This document shows, in pieces, positions 63,189 to 64,000 of a DNA stretch of 64,000 nt. Numbering within the stretch: the first letter of the stretch is position 1; each line of letters opens with the position of its first letter. This DNA is from Warburgia ugandensis (Eukaryota; Streptophyta; Magnoliopsida; Canellales; Canellaceae): NCBI GenBank assembly GCA_035236585.1, contig CP141126.1, positions 65,945,414-66,009,413 of the forward strand, in the 5' to 3' direction. The notes under the pieces are model-generated. The model had not been told where the DNA came from, did not search any database, and saw only the letters and a list, made by a program, of their open reading frames with translations. The translations under genes were made by a program, and so were the position numbers.

Positions 63189-63960
63189 AGGCAAATGGTG
63201 CTCAAGAGAGAAAGGTGTGTGAGATTAATTATATGCAGCACCACCTCTCTAGGATAGGCTATGCTAGGTTGGAAGAACAAGAAGTAAGTATTTAAGAGTT
63301 CATTTCTTTCTAATTATACCTTTCCTATATTTTATTACCTAATGTTAGTATCTATCTTGATAGCATAAGAAAAATGGAACTATGAATCCCATTAACTGTG
63401 TCATCCTATTGAAATGATGCATTTAGAGATGCCTAACTCCCAAACCTATAAAAATGAAGTTGCTGCAGGATTTGCTTCTCAAATAATAAGTGGTTGTGTC
63501 TACCCTTATTACAGATTTAGGATATATATATATATATATATATAAAGAATATAAATTGTGAAGGAAGAGTTGAGCCAAGCATATGCATCTAAAGGGACTC
63601 TAAACAGCACTACTACAATGGATGATATCCTATACAAGGCTTATAAGAAGGAACACTATGGCTGAGTAAGAGGCCAAGGGCATGATGTTACTCATTTCAA
63701 ATCCTTTGATTAAAAGAATCAATAATGATATGAATTTGTTGAGAAGGAGATGAACAAAAAGATAAAAGCAAAAGTGGCAAAGAATATCGAAAAGGAAATG
63801 TACAAGAAGTTAACATGAGATTTAATGGGGGAGTTCCATAATATGAAAGGCTATAGTCAAGAGCCAGTTCCTACTACCTGTAAACCCCATTCACATGCTA
63901 CGTGCAATTATCCTAATAAGAAAGATCAGGAAGAGCTAAATGTGCTTTTTGGATAGGAAA
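63189..63960 (+). pseudogene. CACTA TnpA-like gene fragment, two or three exons
   Basis: The plus-strand exon at about 63189-63283 reads KANGAQERKVCEINYMQHHL, SRIGYARLEEQE, with an acceptor 'aaaggtag' before it and a donor 'gaagtaagta' after it. The next exon from about 63555 reads KEELSQAYASKGTLNSTTTM, DDILYKAYKKEHYG, a stop, VRGQGHDVTHF, then a predicted coiled coil (EFVEKEMNKKIKAKVAKNIE). Both match the conserved second gene of plant CACTA elements and the minus-strand copy at 34.5-35.2 kb. The gene runs out of the window or into (GT)n at 63975. There are few stops compared with the other TE genes here, so it is younger. Confidence 0.82.
63522..63544. repeat. (TA)n microsatellite
   Basis: A run of 11-12 TA units lies in the presumed intron between the two TnpA-like exons. 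Confidence 0.95.
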
Positions 63961-63974
63961 ATATGGTCAACGAG

Positions 63975-64000
63975 GTGTGTGTGTGTGTGTGTGTGTGTGT
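63975..64000. repeat. (GT)n microsatellite at the window edge
   Basis: GT dinucleotides run to the last base, so the full length is unknown. Confidence 0.95.

Overview
The window looks like intergenic heterochromatin from a large-genome flowering plant. The evidence is AT-rich sequence, nested LTR retrotransposons of Ty3/gypsy type with initiator-Met-tRNA primer sites, an Athila-like gypsy element, an RTE-type LINE, CACTA (En/Spm) DNA transposons and long (CT)n and (GT)n tracts. I see no intact host gene, no tRNA or rRNA gene and no CRISPR array. Every recognisable coding sequence carries stops or frameshifts. The species cannot be named from the sequence. Family names 'LTR-A', 'LTR-B' and 'LTR-C' are mine, defined by comparing copies inside the window by eye.

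Layout. 1-2446 is an LTR-C copy on the minus strand. 2463-21545 is a plus-strand LTR-A element. It has a composite, truncated 5' LTR (to 5717), a primer-binding site, a 3.3-kb internal domain with no readable gag-pol, a polypurine tract at 9045-9057 and a ~5-kb 3' LTR. That 3' LTR is split by a complete minus-strand LTR-C element (13308-20839) flanked by a 5-bp duplication, ACATG. 21546-26177 holds an LTR-B fragment, a decayed copia integrase scrap and a solo LTR-B (22995-25347).

26178 to about 52320 reads as one large, heavily invaded CACTA element on the minus strand. It has a CACTA terminus and subterminal hairpin repeats at 26178-27020, a Ulp1-protease exon at 27.7 kb and a TnpA-like gene at 33.5-35.8 kb. 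Inverted subterminal repeats recur at 51.96-52.32 kb. Inside it lie a solo LTR-A with a perfect GAAGA duplication (28850-31106), a ~58-bp minisatellite, an LTR-C-like fragment, an RTE LINE (38.5-40.7 kb), an Athila-like gypsy element (40696 to about 49760) with gag, protease, RT, RNase H and integrase remnants but no 5' LTR, and an LTR-A fragment.

52321-54419 is another LTR-B copy. 54420-58662 is a second CACTA-bounded segment. It contains a decayed copy of the gene for cytosolic ribosomal protein L12 (uL11 family), the only host-gene sequence I recognise. Beyond it are a CACTA TNP2 transposase scrap (58728-59054, minus), 3.5 kb of unassigned sequence, a 188-bp duplication carrying (GT)n, and a second TnpA-like fragment (63189-63960, plus).

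Nothing here works as a pathway; the interest lies in the nesting order and in the captured genes. The 5' LTRs of both LTR elements between 4.4 and 21.5 kb have lost the segment that holds the TATA box in their partner LTR, and neither internal domain shows gag-pol. They therefore look like dead, probably non-autonomous copies. The most notable items are the CACTA-bounded RPL12 copy with a telo-box upstream and the CACTA element carrying a Ulp1 cysteine protease.
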